Shown: positions 17,649 through 25,935, numbered from the stretch's first letter. The stretch: 64,000 bases of DNA from Parafrigoribacterium_A sp035571875 (GCA_035571875.1 DATNBR010000090.1:1-64000), one strand, 5' to 3'. Numbers and translations: made by a program. Notes: generated from the sequence alone by a model not told the origin.

Positions 17649-18567
17649 CGTGCTGCCTTACCGTGATGATGGTTCTGCCGTGCACGCGGGTCGTCGGCGC
17701 AAACGCCGACCGAGCCTCTTCCAAGGGATAGATTGCGCCGATGATAGGCCTGAGCGAATTCGCGGCCACTCGCTGCGCGATGTGAGCCAGAATCGTGCGA
17801 TCGGGCTCGACGACGAAGAAGATGGCCTGGCCGTTCTCAGGCTGCACGGGCGGCGGAGCCGCGATGGTGACGATGCGGCCGCCAGGCCGCACGAGCGGCA
17901 GGGACCGCATGTAGACCTCACCACCGAGGACATCGAAGACGAGGTCGAGTTGACCGATGTCGTCCCAGTGATCGTTCTCGAGATCGACGAAGAGCTGGGC
18001 GCCCAGGCTCAACACCGTGTCTCTGTCGGCGGCCCGGCCGGTGCCGATCACTCGAGCGCCAGACTCGTGAGCAAGTTGCGTCGCGATGGAGCCGACGCCC
18101 CCGGCTGCTCCATGGATCAGCACCGTCTGGCCCGCTCGAAGCTGACCGTGGTCAAAAAGGCCTTGCCACGACGTGAGACCCGAGATCGGGAGGGCCGCTG
18201 CGGTCGTGAAATCCACTTGCACGGGCAGTGCGGCGAGGTTTCGCGCCTCAACCGCGACGTACTCCGCGAGCGATCCGTTGCGTGCCCAATCCGTCAGGCC
18301 GAAGACTCGCTGACCGACCGTGAGACCCGTCGTGCCGTACCCCAATTCGGCGACGACTCCAGCGACCTCGTGGCCGGGCACGCTCGGCGTCCGGTCGCGC
18401 CCGGACCTGTCCTTCCACGTGGCGGGCCAGGTCAGTTCGCCCGGTGTGAAACCCGCCGCGTGGACCGCCAGGATGACATCGTTCTCTGCGGCGTGCGGAT
18501 ATTGGAGTTCCGACACTTCCGCGCCTCCGATGCCGGCTGCCTGATCGGTGACCGTGATTGCTCGCAT
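17644..18567 (-). CDS. NADP-dependent zinc-independent quinone oxidoreductase (MDR family)
   Basis: 307 aa. Medium-chain dehydrogenase/reductase of the quinone reductase type. There is a GroES-like N-terminal domain (TPSVPGHEVAGVVAELG), and a Rossmann domain with VLIHGAAGGVGSIATQLA as the nucleotide-binding loop. No zinc-ligand cysteines are seen. The start at 18567 is preferred because GAGG lies nine bases upstream; ATGs at 18573 and 18576 are too close to it. Its stop overlaps the likely AUU start of the UPF0225 gene. The physiological substrate is unknown. Confidence 0.88.
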   Translation of the reverse strand: MRAITVTDQAAGIGGAEVSELQYPHAAENDVILAVHAAGFTPGELTWPATWKDRSGRDRTPSVPGHEVAGVVAELGYGTTGLTVGQRVFGLTDWARNGSLAEYVAVEARNLAALPVQVDFTTAAALPISGLTSWQGLFDHGQLRAGQTVLIHGAAGGVGSIATQLAHESGARVIGTGRAADRDTVLSLGAQLFVDLENDHWDDIGQLDLVFDVLGGEVYMRSLPLVRPGGRIVTIAAPPPVQPENGQAIFFVVEPDRTILAHIAQRVAANSLRPIIGAIYPLEEARSAFAPTTRVHGRTIITVRQHD

Positions 18568-18706
18568 CGTCATCATCCTCGTCGTCGTGCCGCGCTGGTC
18601 GCTTCTGTGTGCAGTGCGCCTCTCAATCATCCGCTGATAGTGATGGACAGGGAAGGGGGATCGGGGAGGTGCCGTTCGGGTGCACCGCATCCGTCATGAT
18701 GGTGTC

Positions 18707-19306
18707 ATGAAGCTCAGTGAGATCGCCGTTCCTGACACGCGGGCAGCGCGAGGCGCGCTCGACATCGCGACCGAATATCACACGCCATCGCTGCTGAATC
18801 ACGTGCAGCGCTCGTGGTTGTGGGCGGAGGCGTTTTCGCGACTGCGCGGCCTCGATGCCGACCGGGAACTGCTCTATGTCGCCGCGCTGCTTCACGATGT
18901 GGGACTCGTGCCGGAGTTCGACAACGCCACGCTCGCCTATGAGGACGCCGGCGGCCACGTCGCGGTCGCGCTCACGGCTGGCGCCGGGTGGCCGGGGGAG
19001 CGCCGCGTACGCGTTCACGAGGTGATCGTGCGGCACAACTGGCCGGAGGTCGATCCTGCTCTCGACGTCGAGGGGCACCTGCTCGAGATTGCGACGGCGC
19101 TCGACATCTCGGGCGCTCGGCCGAATGAGCTGCCAGCGCCCTTCCTGCGCGAGGTTCTCGATCGCTATCCACGACTTGACCTCGCCTCCGAGTTCGCGGC
19201 GTGCGTCACGGATCAGGCCTCTCGCAAGCCCGATACGGCAGCGCGCCGACTCGTTGACGGCGGCGTGGCTCGCAAGCTTCGGGAGAATCCGCTCGAGCAG
19301 GCCTAG
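18707..19306 (+). CDS. HD domain-containing phosphohydrolase-like protein
   Basis: 199 aa. The HD metal-binding signature is LLYVAALLHDVGL, preceded by an HVQRSWLWAEAF segment that supplies the first His, and followed by a VIVRHNW segment. It resembles the cyanamide hydratase-like/HDIG group of small HD proteins. The start at ATG 18707 is chosen; a GTG 27 bp upstream is in frame but gives an odd basic leader. Divergent from the quinone oxidoreductase. Substrate unknown. Confidence 0.8.
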   Translation: MKLSEIAVPDTRAARGALDIATEYHTPSLLNHVQRSWLWAEAFSRLRGLDADRELLYVAALLHDVGLVPEFDNATLAYEDAGGHVAVALTAGAGWPGERRVRVHEVIVRHNWPEVDPALDVEGHLLEIATALDISGARPNELPAPFLREVLDRYPRLDLASEFAACVTDQASRKPDTAARRLVDGGVARKLRENPLEQA

Positions 19307-19350
19307 GCTGACCGGACCTCGGGCTCTGCGGTCTTCGCTACGGTCATCGC

Positions 19351-20004
19351 ATGACCAGATTCATCTTCGACGCCACCACGACGATCAACGGGTGGATCGG
19401 CGACGAACAGAACTCCTTGGCTTGGCTGTTCGCCGTCCCGGGAGGCACCGAACCAGACCCCGAACTGGTGCCGCAGTCGGCCACAGTCATGGTGGAGGGA
19501 TCGACCACCTACGAATGGATGCTCGCAGAGCTGGACTTGATTCAGCGACCGGAGAAGTGGACGACCTTCTCGCAGGGTCGACCCACCTTCGTCTTCACCA
19601 CTCGTGAACTGCCCGTGCCGGAGGGCGCGGATGTGCGATTCGTGCGCGGTCTCGTCGGGGATACCCTCGCCGTGATTCAGGATGCTGCTGGAGACGGTGA
19701 TGTCTGGCTCGTCGGTGGCGGGGAACTCGTGGGGCAGTTCTTCGATGCTGGAGCGCTCGACGAGGTGGCTCTCTCGATCGCACCCGTTGCGCTCGGCGGC
19801 GGAGCGCCGTTGCTGCCGCGGCGCATCGGAGACGGCCGGAGTGCAGCGTTGCCCGGCATCACCTCACCACTTCCGCGAGAAGGTATTCACCGCCGCAGGC
19901 CTCGGCGAGTGACGAACCGAAGAGCGCGGCCGGCGTGTAGGCGCCCGGGCGGCCCTGGCCGGCCAGCAGGCGAACTGCCGCCTCTGCAGCCACCGTGGTG
20001 GTGA
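19351..20004 (+). CDS. RibD/DHFR-type reductase with abnormal C-terminus
   Basis: 217 aa predicted. Residues 1 to about 165 fit the dihydrofolate reductase-like RibD C-terminal family: FIFDATTTINGWIG, VMVEGSTTYEWML, FTTRELPVP, then VWLVGGGELVGQFFDAGALDEV and LGGGAPLLPRR. After LPRRIGDG the normal last beta strands are missing. The frame continues as an arginine/proline-rich tail that overlaps the convergent NAD(P)-binding gene by 146 bp. That antisense stretch is clearly coding on the other strand. The gene looks truncated by a past deletion or frameshift, so its product may be unstable or inactive. Confidence 0.7.
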   Translation: MTRFIFDATTTINGWIGDEQNSLAWLFAVPGGTEPDPELVPQSATVMVEGSTTYEWMLAELDLIQRPEKWTTFSQGRPTFVFTTRELPVPEGADVRFVRGLVGDTLAVIQDAAGDGDVWLVGGGELVGQFFDAGALDEVALSIAPVALGGGAPLLPRRIGDGRSAALPGITSPLPREGIHRRRPRRVTNRRARPACRRPGGPGRPAGELPPLQPPWW

Positions 20005-20950
20005 ACTCGCTTGCGTTCGGCAGCTTCAGCCAGCCTTCGCGCTGGCTACCGTCGTGCCACTCGACCTCCGCATGACCCCAGGAGTGCTGTCTTGGTTGTG
20101 GCCGAGCGGGCGTCTTCACCGCGGCCAACCGTCTCGTGACGAAGCGCCGCAGGGGCGCGATGTGCAGGAGCGGGAGAAGGCCGGGCAAGAGTGCACGGAG
20201 CAGCGATCCAGATGGCGCTTCGCTCGACGCAGTCACGATAAACGGCGCATGCGAGGCGCGCTCGGCCGCAATAAGCTCACCGAGCGGCATGACGGCGGTC
20301 ACGACCTCATCGCCGTCCGGTGTGGTGAGCTTCATGGGCAGGCCGCCGAGCGTGGCCTTCGCAAGCCGGCCATCCGTAATCCTCCGCCCTTGAAAGCGTC
20401 CCCCTCCGGATATTCCGGGCAGGCCTTCGACTATGGATGCCGCCAGCGCCTCACCGACGATCCCTTCGGTGAGCGCCATCGAGGGGATCATGTTCACTCG
20501 CACCCGCTTGGCGCCTGCGTGTTGCTCGAGGAGCCTGGTCAGGACGCTCTCGGTTGCCGTGACGCCGAAGCCCGCCCCCGTGACGATGGTCGCGCCTGAG
20601 GCTCGGGCGGCCTCGTCTCGAGCGAACAGCTGGGTGAACGTCGAGATGTCGTTGGCGATGTCCACGTAGTGACCTGACACCAGCGTCGCATCGGCGATGA
20701 CAGCAGCGGTCGACTGGAACGGACCGACCGTGTTGACCACGACAGCGGGTCGCTCCTGCAGAATCGCGCGGGCCATCCCTGCGGGAGAGTCGGCGACCAC
20801 GGTCCGTGCTCCGAGCGGCGACGCGACACTGTTCAGCCTCGCAGCATCCCGGCCCACCAGAACCGGAATCGTGTCTCGGGCCGCCAGCTTCTGCGCGATC
20901 GCCATACCCGCTCGGCCCGTGGCGCCGAGCACCCAGATCTCCTCTGACAT
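19859..20950 (-). CDS. Saccharopine dehydrogenase-like NAD(P)-binding protein
   Basis: 363 aa from ATG 20950, with GGAAGGA upstream. An N-terminal Rossmann fold (WVLGATGRAGMAIAQKLAARD) is followed by VVNTVGPFQSTAAVIADA and GHYVDIANDIS, typical of the trans-acting enoyl reductase/saccharopine dehydrogenase-like group. Divergent from a tetR gene, with two palindromic sites between them, so it is very likely the repressor's target. The substrate is unknown. Its 3' end overlaps the damaged RibD-type gene. Confidence 0.85.
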   Translation of the reverse strand: MSEEIWVLGATGRAGMAIAQKLAARDTIPVLVGRDAARLNSVASPLGARTVVADSPAGMARAILQERPAVVVNTVGPFQSTAAVIADATLVSGHYVDIANDISTFTQLFARDEAARASGATIVTGAGFGVTATESVLTRLLEQHAGAKRVRVNMIPSMALTEGIVGEALAASIVEGLPGISGGGRFQGRRITDGRLAKATLGGLPMKLTTPDGDEVVTAVMPLGELIAAERASHAPFIVTASSEAPSGSLLRALLPGLLPLLHIAPLRRFVTRRLAAVKTPARPQPRQHSWGHAEVEWHDGSQREGWLKLPNASEFTTTVAAEAAVRLLAGQGRPGAYTPAALFGSSLAEACGGEYLLAEVVR

Positions 20951-20975
20951 TTCTTTTCCTTCCGATGCGCGCATG

Positions 20976-20992
20976 ATGACACGCAATGTCAT
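20976..20992. promoter_or_regulatory. Probable TetR operator, proximal to the saccharopine dehydrogenase-like gene
   Basis: ATGACACGCAATGTCAT: an inverted repeat (ATGACA...TGTCAT) with a 5-base centre. It lies 26 bp upstream of the minus-strand gene start and 33 bp centre-to-centre from a near-identical palindrome. Confidence 0.8.
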
Positions 20993-21008
20993 GCCGACGC
21001 TATCACAG

Positions 21009-21025
21009 ATGACACGACGTGTCAT
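21009..21025. promoter_or_regulatory. Probable TetR operator, proximal to tetR
   Basis: ATGACACGACGTGTCAT: a perfect 17-bp palindrome (8-bp arms around one base) ending 16 bp before the tetR start. It shares the ATGACACG arm with the other site, and the 33-bp spacing puts both on one face of the helix. Confidence 0.85.
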
Positions 21026-21041
21026 GAGATAGTCTTGCGCC

Positions 21042-21608
21042 ATGGGACGATGGGATCCGAATGCGCGCGAGCGCCTCGAGCGAGCGGCACTGGAGCTGTT
21101 TGCGGAGCAGGGCTTCGCGGCGACGACGGTTCCACAGATCACCGAACGTGCGGGGCTGACCACGCGCACCTTCTTCCGCTATTTCTCCGATAAGCGCGAG
21201 GTGCTGTTTTCGGGGGAGGAGGGGATGCGGTCGCAGTTCACCGCCATCATCGAGGGAGCGCCGCCGGAGCTGAGTGGGCTGGACCTCGTGCAGTACGCGC
21301 TCGAACAGGGTGCGGCAGCGATCTTCGAACCGCGCTTCGCTGACCTGCGCAGCTGGCGTGCCGTTGTCGCGAGCGATGAGGGGTTGCGTGAGCGGGCGCT
21401 GCGCAAGCAGGAGCTCTCGACCGAGACGGCGAAAACTGCGCTGCGTGAACGCGGTCTCGATGAGCAGACGGCAACGGTGCTCGCCGGCCTCGCGAGTGTG
21501 CTTCTGCAGAGCGCGGTCACCGCCTGGGTGGAGCAGCCCGTGGTCGAGAAGAGTCTGACCGCATACATCCGTGAGTCTGTTGAACAGTTGCGATCGCTCG
21601 TGGCCTAG
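21042..21608 (+). CDS. TetR family transcriptional regulator
   Basis: 188 aa. The N-terminal helix-turn-helix is textbook: RLERAALELFAEQGFAATTVPQITERAGLTTRTFFRYFSDK (about 10-50). The C-terminal ligand domain is less conserved. Divergent from the saccharopine dehydrogenase-like gene with two palindromes between them, so it probably represses itself and that gene until a ligand binds. Its stop overlaps the stop of the convergent hxlR-type gene (CTAG). Confidence 0.93.
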   Translation: MGRWDPNARERLERAALELFAEQGFAATTVPQITERAGLTTRTFFRYFSDKREVLFSGEEGMRSQFTAIIEGAPPELSGLDLVQYALEQGAAAIFEPRFADLRSWRAVVASDEGLRERALRKQELSTETAKTALRERGLDEQTATVLAGLASVLLQSAVTAWVEQPVVEKSLTAYIRESVEQLRSLVA

Positions 21609-22051
21609 GTCGATGCCGGCGACGCGACATCCGTTCCGGTGCTCTCGCTGCGCAGATGGCGGTCACGGAGGTCGTCCATGAACCGCTCGAGCTGTGCCTG
21701 CTCCTCATCACAGGGGAGCTTCGGGTGGCTCACGGCGTCGTCGCCGCGCCAGGTGAGACCCCAGGTGCCCAGCGCGTGGAGGATGGGCACGGTCTGGATG
21801 CCGGCCTCGGTGAGGCTGTAGCGGGCACGCTGCCCCCTGGCGGCGGTGCCGCGGCTGAGGAGGCCTGCGTCCACAAGCCGCACGAGGCGGTCGGCGAGGA
21901 TGTTCGACGCGATTCCAGCGTCAGACCCGGTGAGCAGTGCGCGGAAGTGGCGACGGTCGGAGAGGATCACATCGCGCAGGATGAGAAGCGACCACCGGTC
22001 CGCGAGTACGTCGGCGGCCGCTCTGATCGCATCTTCGGGCAGGGTGTGCAC
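21605..22051 (-). CDS. HxlR family winged-helix regulator
   Basis: 148 aa from a GTG at 22051 with a perfect AAGGAGG site upstream. HxlR signature: DAIRAAADVLADRWSLLILRDVILSDRRHF, then GIASNILADRLVRLVDAGLLSR and YSLTEAG. These regulators often sense electrophiles or redox stress. It diverges from a RibD-type reductase and an MBL-fold hydrolase; a promoter and palindrome lie between, so it probably controls that pair. Confidence 0.92.
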   Translation of the reverse strand: MHTLPEDAIRAAADVLADRWSLLILRDVILSDRRHFRALLTGSDAGIASNILADRLVRLVDAGLLSRGTAARGQRARYSLTEAGIQTVPILHALGTWGLTWRGDDAVSHPKLPCDEEQAQLERFMDDLRDRHLRSESTGTDVASPAST

Positions 22052-22060
22052 GGTTCCTCC

Positions 22061-22104
22061 TTGACAAGCCTTGACACCTCAATATAGTAGTTGCAAAGCG
22101 CAAC
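22061..22104 (+). promoter_or_regulatory. Promoter with overlapping HxlR-type operator
   Basis: TTGACA (22061-22066), a 16-bp spacer, then TATAGT (22083-22088): a near-consensus sigma-70-type promoter towards the gene at 22126. The inverted repeat GTTGC-AAAGC-GCAAC (22090-22104) covers the expected transcription start, so a bound repressor would block initiation. Confidence 0.75.
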
Positions 22105-22125
22105 CACTCTCGAGAGGAGGAGCTC

Positions 22126-22701
22126 ATGGGCCGTTTCGTGTACTGGATGAACGTTTCCGTCGACCTGCGCATCGAGCAGGTGCCGGGCGACAACGGCGCA
22201 GGGGAGTGGCTGCACATTGGGGAGTCGCTCCACCTCGAATTCAACGCGCGGGCGCGGGAGCTGGCAGCCATGGTGCAGGGCAGGGTCATCTACGAAACGA
22301 TGGAGGAGTACTGGCCGCGGGCGCGCACGGATGACTCCCTGCCTCAGTTTCTCCGCGAGTACGGAGAGATCTGGACCGCCGCGCCAAAGGTGCTGGTGTC
22401 ACGCACGAGAGCCAGCGCCGACCACAACACACGGATCTTCGGGGGAGACGACGCGATCGAGCAACTGGGGCAGTTCCGCGCCCAGACCGATGGTCGCATC
22501 GGCGTCGGAGGCGCGACCATCGCCACCCAGTTGCTGCGAGCCGGTCTGCTCGACGAACTGATGCTGTTCACGCACCCGTCGATCCTCGGCTTCGGTAGGC
22601 CGTTGTTCGACGACTACGACCGGCCGATCGACCTCGAACTGCTCGAGCAGGCGACCTTCGACCAGGGCGTCACGCTGCATCGTTACGCGATTCGCCGCTG
22701 A
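22126..22701 (+). CDS. RibD/DHFR-type reductase family protein
   Basis: 191 aa. Complete member of the same family as the damaged gene at 19351: FVYWMNVSVDLRIEQ at the N-terminus, VQGRVIYETMEEYWP, KVLVSRT, and DGRIGVGGATIATQLLRAGLLDELMLFTHPSILGFGRPLF. Strong GAGGAGG site before the ATG. First of a two-gene operon with the MBL-fold hydrolase, divergent from and probably regulated by the HxlR protein. NAD(P)H-dependent reduction is expected from the fold; the substrate is unknown. Confidence 0.88.
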   Translation: MGRFVYWMNVSVDLRIEQVPGDNGAGEWLHIGESLHLEFNARARELAAMVQGRVIYETMEEYWPRARTDDSLPQFLREYGEIWTAAPKVLVSRTRASADHNTRIFGGDDAIEQLGQFRAQTDGRIGVGGATIATQLLRAGLLDELMLFTHPSILGFGRPLFDDYDRPIDLELLEQATFDQGVTLHRYAIRR

Positions 22702-22712
22702 AGGGAGCGCCA

Positions 22713-23525
22713 ATGCTGAACCCGGTTGCCGAGGGTGTCTTCGTGCACGAGAGCAGCTTTCTGAAGAGCAACGCCGTGGCCGTTCGCGGCACCTCGGGAG
22801 TAATGCTGATTGACGCAGGGGTCACCCGCGACGAGCTCGCGAGCATAGCGAGCAATCTTCGCGAGGCGGGCGATTCCGTCGTTGCCGGCTTCTCGACGCA
22901 TCCGCACTGGGATCACCTCCTGTGGCATCCTGACCTGGGTGACGTGCCTCGCTACGGCACAGCTCGGTGCGCGGCGGCGATTCATGCGCGGCTCTCCACG
23001 CCGGACTGGGAGGCGATGGTTGCGGGGATGCTTCCACCAGACATCGCGGGGGAGATCCCGGTGGACGCACTGTTCGGCCGCATTACGGGACTGGATCTCG
23101 GTGTCGAACGGATCCCGTGGGAGGGCCCCGGCATCCGAGTCATTGAGCACGAGGCGCATGCTCCCGGTCACGCGGCGCTGCTGATCGAGGAGCGCGGCGT
23201 GCTCGTCGCCGGGGACATGCTCTCCGATGTCCTAATCCCGATGCTCAACCCCATGGCCGAGGATCCGATCGGTGACTACCTCACCGCGCTCGATCGGCTC
23301 GAGGGCGTTGCAGACCTCGTCGACATCGTCATCCCGGGCCATGGATCGGTGGCGGGAGCCGACGAGTTCCGGGAACGCATCGAGCTGGACCGCACCTATG
23401 TGTACGCGCTGCGCGACGGCTCGGAAACCGCCGACCCACGAATAGGTTCCGCAGCACGGCCCGGGTGGGAATGGGTGGGAGAGGCACACGCCCGGCAACG
23501 GGACAATCTCGTCCGTCCAAAGTGA
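22713..23525 (+). CDS. MBL-fold metallo-hydrolase
   Basis: 270 aa. Metallo-beta-lactamase fold. The metal motif reads THPHWDHLLW (His-x-His-x-Asp-His), with further ligands in APGHAALLIEERGVLVAGDM and IVIPGHGSV. It begins 11 bp after the RibD-type reductase with GAAGGGAG upstream, so they are co-transcribed. The pairing with a reductase under an HxlR regulator suggests detoxification of a small molecule, but that is inference. Confidence 0.88.
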   Translation: MLNPVAEGVFVHESSFLKSNAVAVRGTSGVMLIDAGVTRDELASIASNLREAGDSVVAGFSTHPHWDHLLWHPDLGDVPRYGTARCAAAIHARLSTPDWEAMVAGMLPPDIAGEIPVDALFGRITGLDLGVERIPWEGPGIRVIEHEAHAPGHAALLIEERGVLVAGDMLSDVLIPMLNPMAEDPIGDYLTALDRLEGVADLVDIVIPGHGSVAGADEFRERIELDRTYVYALRDGSETADPRIGSAARPGWEWVGEAHARQRDNLVRPK

Positions 23526-23531
23526 GTTGAC

Positions 23532-23545
23532 ATAATGTGCATTAT
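23532..23545. repeat. Orphan AT-rich palindrome next to TTGACA
   Basis: ATAATG-TG-CATTAT, a perfect 14-bp palindrome just after the MBL stop and overlapping a TTGACA hexamer (23527-23532). It looks like an operator or promoter element, yet the next gene is convergent, so there is no gene for it to drive. Confidence 0.5.
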
Positions 23546-23574
23546 CAGCGCTTACCGCCAGCGCCGAGTCCATG

Positions 23575-25935
23575 TCAGCCGCCGACGTACGCCGCGAGGT
23601 GTTTGCCCGTGAGTGTGGTGCCATCCGCGACAAGATCGGCGGGCGTTCCTTCGAACACGATCCGTCCACCGTCATGGCCGGCGCCGGGCCCGAGGTCGAT
23701 GATCCAGTCGGCGTGAGCCATGACTGCCTGGTGATGCTCGATGACGATGACCGACTTGCCGGAATCGACGAGTCGATCGAGCAGACCGAGCAGGTTTTCG
23801 ACATCCGCGAGGTGCAGGCCCGTCGTCGGTTCGTCCAGAACGTAGACATTTCCCTTCTCGCCCATGTGCGTGGCGAGCTTGAGACGCTGTCGTTCGCCGC
23901 CCGACAGGGTCGTCAGCGGCTGCCCCAGACTCAGGTAGCCGAGACCGACATCGGCGAGACGCTCCAGGATGGCGTGCGCAGCCGGAATGCGCGACTCCCC
24001 CGCCCCAAAGAATTCCTCGGCTTCGGTGACCGGCATGGCCAGCACCTCCGCGATGGTGCGGCCACCGAAGGTGTAGTCGAGCACTGCGGCCTGGAACCGC
24101 TTGCCCTCGCACACCTCGCAGGTCGTGGCGACGCCGGCCATGACGCCCAGGTCGGTGTAGATGACGCCGGCACCGTTGCAGTTCGGGCACGCGCCCTCCG
24201 AATTGGCGCTGAAGAGGGCCGGCTTGACGCCGTTCGCCTTGGCGAAGGCCTTGCGAATCGGCTCAAGCAGTCCGGTGTACGTCGCGGGATTGCTGCGACG
24301 GGAACCACGGATGGCGCCCTGGTCGATCGAGACGACTCCGTCCCGTCCCGACACCGAGCCGCGGATGAGCGAGCTCTTGCCCGAGCCCGCAACGCCGGTG
24401 ACCACGGTGAGCACGCCGAGGGGGATGTCGACGTCGACATCCTTCAGATTGTGCGCATTCGCACCCCGAACCTCGAGAACTCCGGATGCCGAGCGCACGG
24501 CGGGCTTCACCGTGACGCGGTCGTCGAGATGGCGCCCGGTGAGGGTGCCGCTCGAGCGCAGGCCCGCAACGGTGCCCTCGAACACGACCTCTCCCCCGCC
24601 GGTTCCGGCGCCGGGACCGAGGTCGACCACGTGGTCGGCGATCGCGATCGTCTCGGGTTTGTGCTCCACGACGAGCACCGTGTTGCCCTTGTCGCGCAAC
24701 TGCAGCAGGAGGTCGTTCATCTGCTGGATGTCGTGCGGGTGCAGGCCCACCGTCGGCTCGTCGAAGACGTAGGTCACGTCGGTGAGCGACGAGCCGAGGT
24801 GCCGGATCATCTTGGTGCGCTGCGCCTCGCCGCCCGAGAGCGTGCCGGCCGGCCGGTCGAGGCTCAGGTAGCCGAGGCCGATCTTCACGAAGGAGTCGAG
24901 AGTCTCCCCCAGCGACGTGAGCAGAGGTGCGACCGAGCGATCGCTGAGGCCGCGCACCCACTCGGCGAGATCGCTGATCTGCATGGCACAGGCATCCGCA
25001 ATGCTGACGCCGTTGATCTTCGAGGAGCGAGCTCCCTCGTTGAGGCGGCTGCCGCCGCACTCCGGGCAGGTCGTGAAGGTGATCACGCGGTCGACGAAGG
25101 CCCGGATGTGCGGCTGCATCGCCTCCCTGTCCTTGGACAGGTAGGACTTCTGGATTCTCGGGATCAGTCCCTCGTAGGTGAGGTTGATGCCCTCGACCTT
25201 GATCTTGGTCGCCTCCTTATAGAGGAGATCGTCGAGTTCCTTCTTGCTGAACTTGTTGATCGGCTTGTCCAGGTCGAACATGCCGCCGAAGATTCGGCCG
25301 TACCAGCCGTCCATGCTGTAACCGGGCACCGTGAGTGCGCCCTCGCTCAGTGACTTGCTGGCGTCATACAGCTCGTTCAGGTCGAAGTCGTTGACCGTGC
25401 CCATGCCCTCGCAGCGCGGACACATTCCGCCGGTGATGCTGAAGTCACGCCGTTCCTTGATCGTCTCGCCGCCGCGCTCGAACTTTATCGCGCCCGCCCC
25501 GCTCACCGACGCGACGTTGAACGAGAAGGCCTGAGGCGAGCCGATGTGCGGCTGTCCGAGCCTGCTGAACAGGATGCGCAGCAGCGCGTTCGCGTCGGTG
25601 GCCGTGCCGACCGTGGAGCGCACGTTGGCGCCCATCCGGTCCTGGTCGACGATGATCGCCGTGGTCAGTCCCTCGAGTAGATCGACGTCCGGGCGGGCCA
25701 GGGTGGGCATGAACCCCTGCACGAAGGAACTGTAGGTCTCGTTGATCATGCGCTGCGATTCCGCGGCGATCGTGCCGAAGACCAGCGAACTCTTGCCGGA
25801 GCCGGAGACGCCGGTGAAGACCGTCAGCCGACGTTTCGGCAGCTCGAGGTCGACGTCTTTGAGATTGTTCTCGCGTGCACCCTGAACCCGGATGAGGTCG
25901 TGGCTGTCGGCGGGGTGCCGCGCGTCCGCAGTCAT
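23575..25935 (-). CDS. UvrA2-type ABC-ATPase (UvrA paralogue, drug/DNA-damage resistance)
   Basis: 786 aa, shorter than UvrA (about 950) because the UvrB-binding insert is missing. Two ABC ATPase modules: Walker A GVSGSGKSSLVFG with signature LSGGEAQRTKMI, and Walker A GVAGSGKSSLIRG with signature LSGGERQRLKLA. Cys-rich zinc segments (CPRCEG; CPECGG; CPNCNG...CEVCEG) are present. UvrA2/DrrC-type proteins protect against DNA-binding drugs or lesions. The start at 25935 overlaps the UPF0303 stop by 4 bp, so the two are translationally coupled. The long antisense frame over this gene is a shadow. Confidence 0.92.
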   Translation of the reverse strand: MTADARHPADSHDLIRVQGARENNLKDVDLELPKRRLTVFTGVSGSGKSSLVFGTIAAESQRMINETYSSFVQGFMPTLARPDVDLLEGLTTAIIVDQDRMGANVRSTVGTATDANALLRILFSRLGQPHIGSPQAFSFNVASVSGAGAIKFERGGETIKERRDFSITGGMCPRCEGMGTVNDFDLNELYDASKSLSEGALTVPGYSMDGWYGRIFGGMFDLDKPINKFSKKELDDLLYKEATKIKVEGINLTYEGLIPRIQKSYLSKDREAMQPHIRAFVDRVITFTTCPECGGSRLNEGARSSKINGVSIADACAMQISDLAEWVRGLSDRSVAPLLTSLGETLDSFVKIGLGYLSLDRPAGTLSGGEAQRTKMIRHLGSSLTDVTYVFDEPTVGLHPHDIQQMNDLLLQLRDKGNTVLVVEHKPETIAIADHVVDLGPGAGTGGGEVVFEGTVAGLRSSGTLTGRHLDDRVTVKPAVRSASGVLEVRGANAHNLKDVDVDIPLGVLTVVTGVAGSGKSSLIRGSVSGRDGVVSIDQGAIRGSRRSNPATYTGLLEPIRKAFAKANGVKPALFSANSEGACPNCNGAGVIYTDLGVMAGVATTCEVCEGKRFQAAVLDYTFGGRTIAEVLAMPVTEAEEFFGAGESRIPAAHAILERLADVGLGYLSLGQPLTTLSGGERQRLKLATHMGEKGNVYVLDEPTTGLHLADVENLLGLLDRLVDSGKSVIVIEHHQAVMAHADWIIDLGPGAGHDGGRIVFEGTPADLVADGTTLTGKHLAAYVGG

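Noticed and set aside
19682..19912. Frame +2 continuation to repair the truncated RibD-type reductase
   Set aside because: The alternative frame ends FREKVFTAAGLGE, which does not resemble the family C-terminus, so a one-base frameshift does not explain the truncation.
23572..25353. Long plus-strand open frame (593 aa) over the uvrA2 gene
   Set aside because: Antisense of a clearly conserved ABC ATPase; its composition (Arg, Asp, Val, His-rich) is the usual shadow of high-GC coding DNA and it shows no domain.
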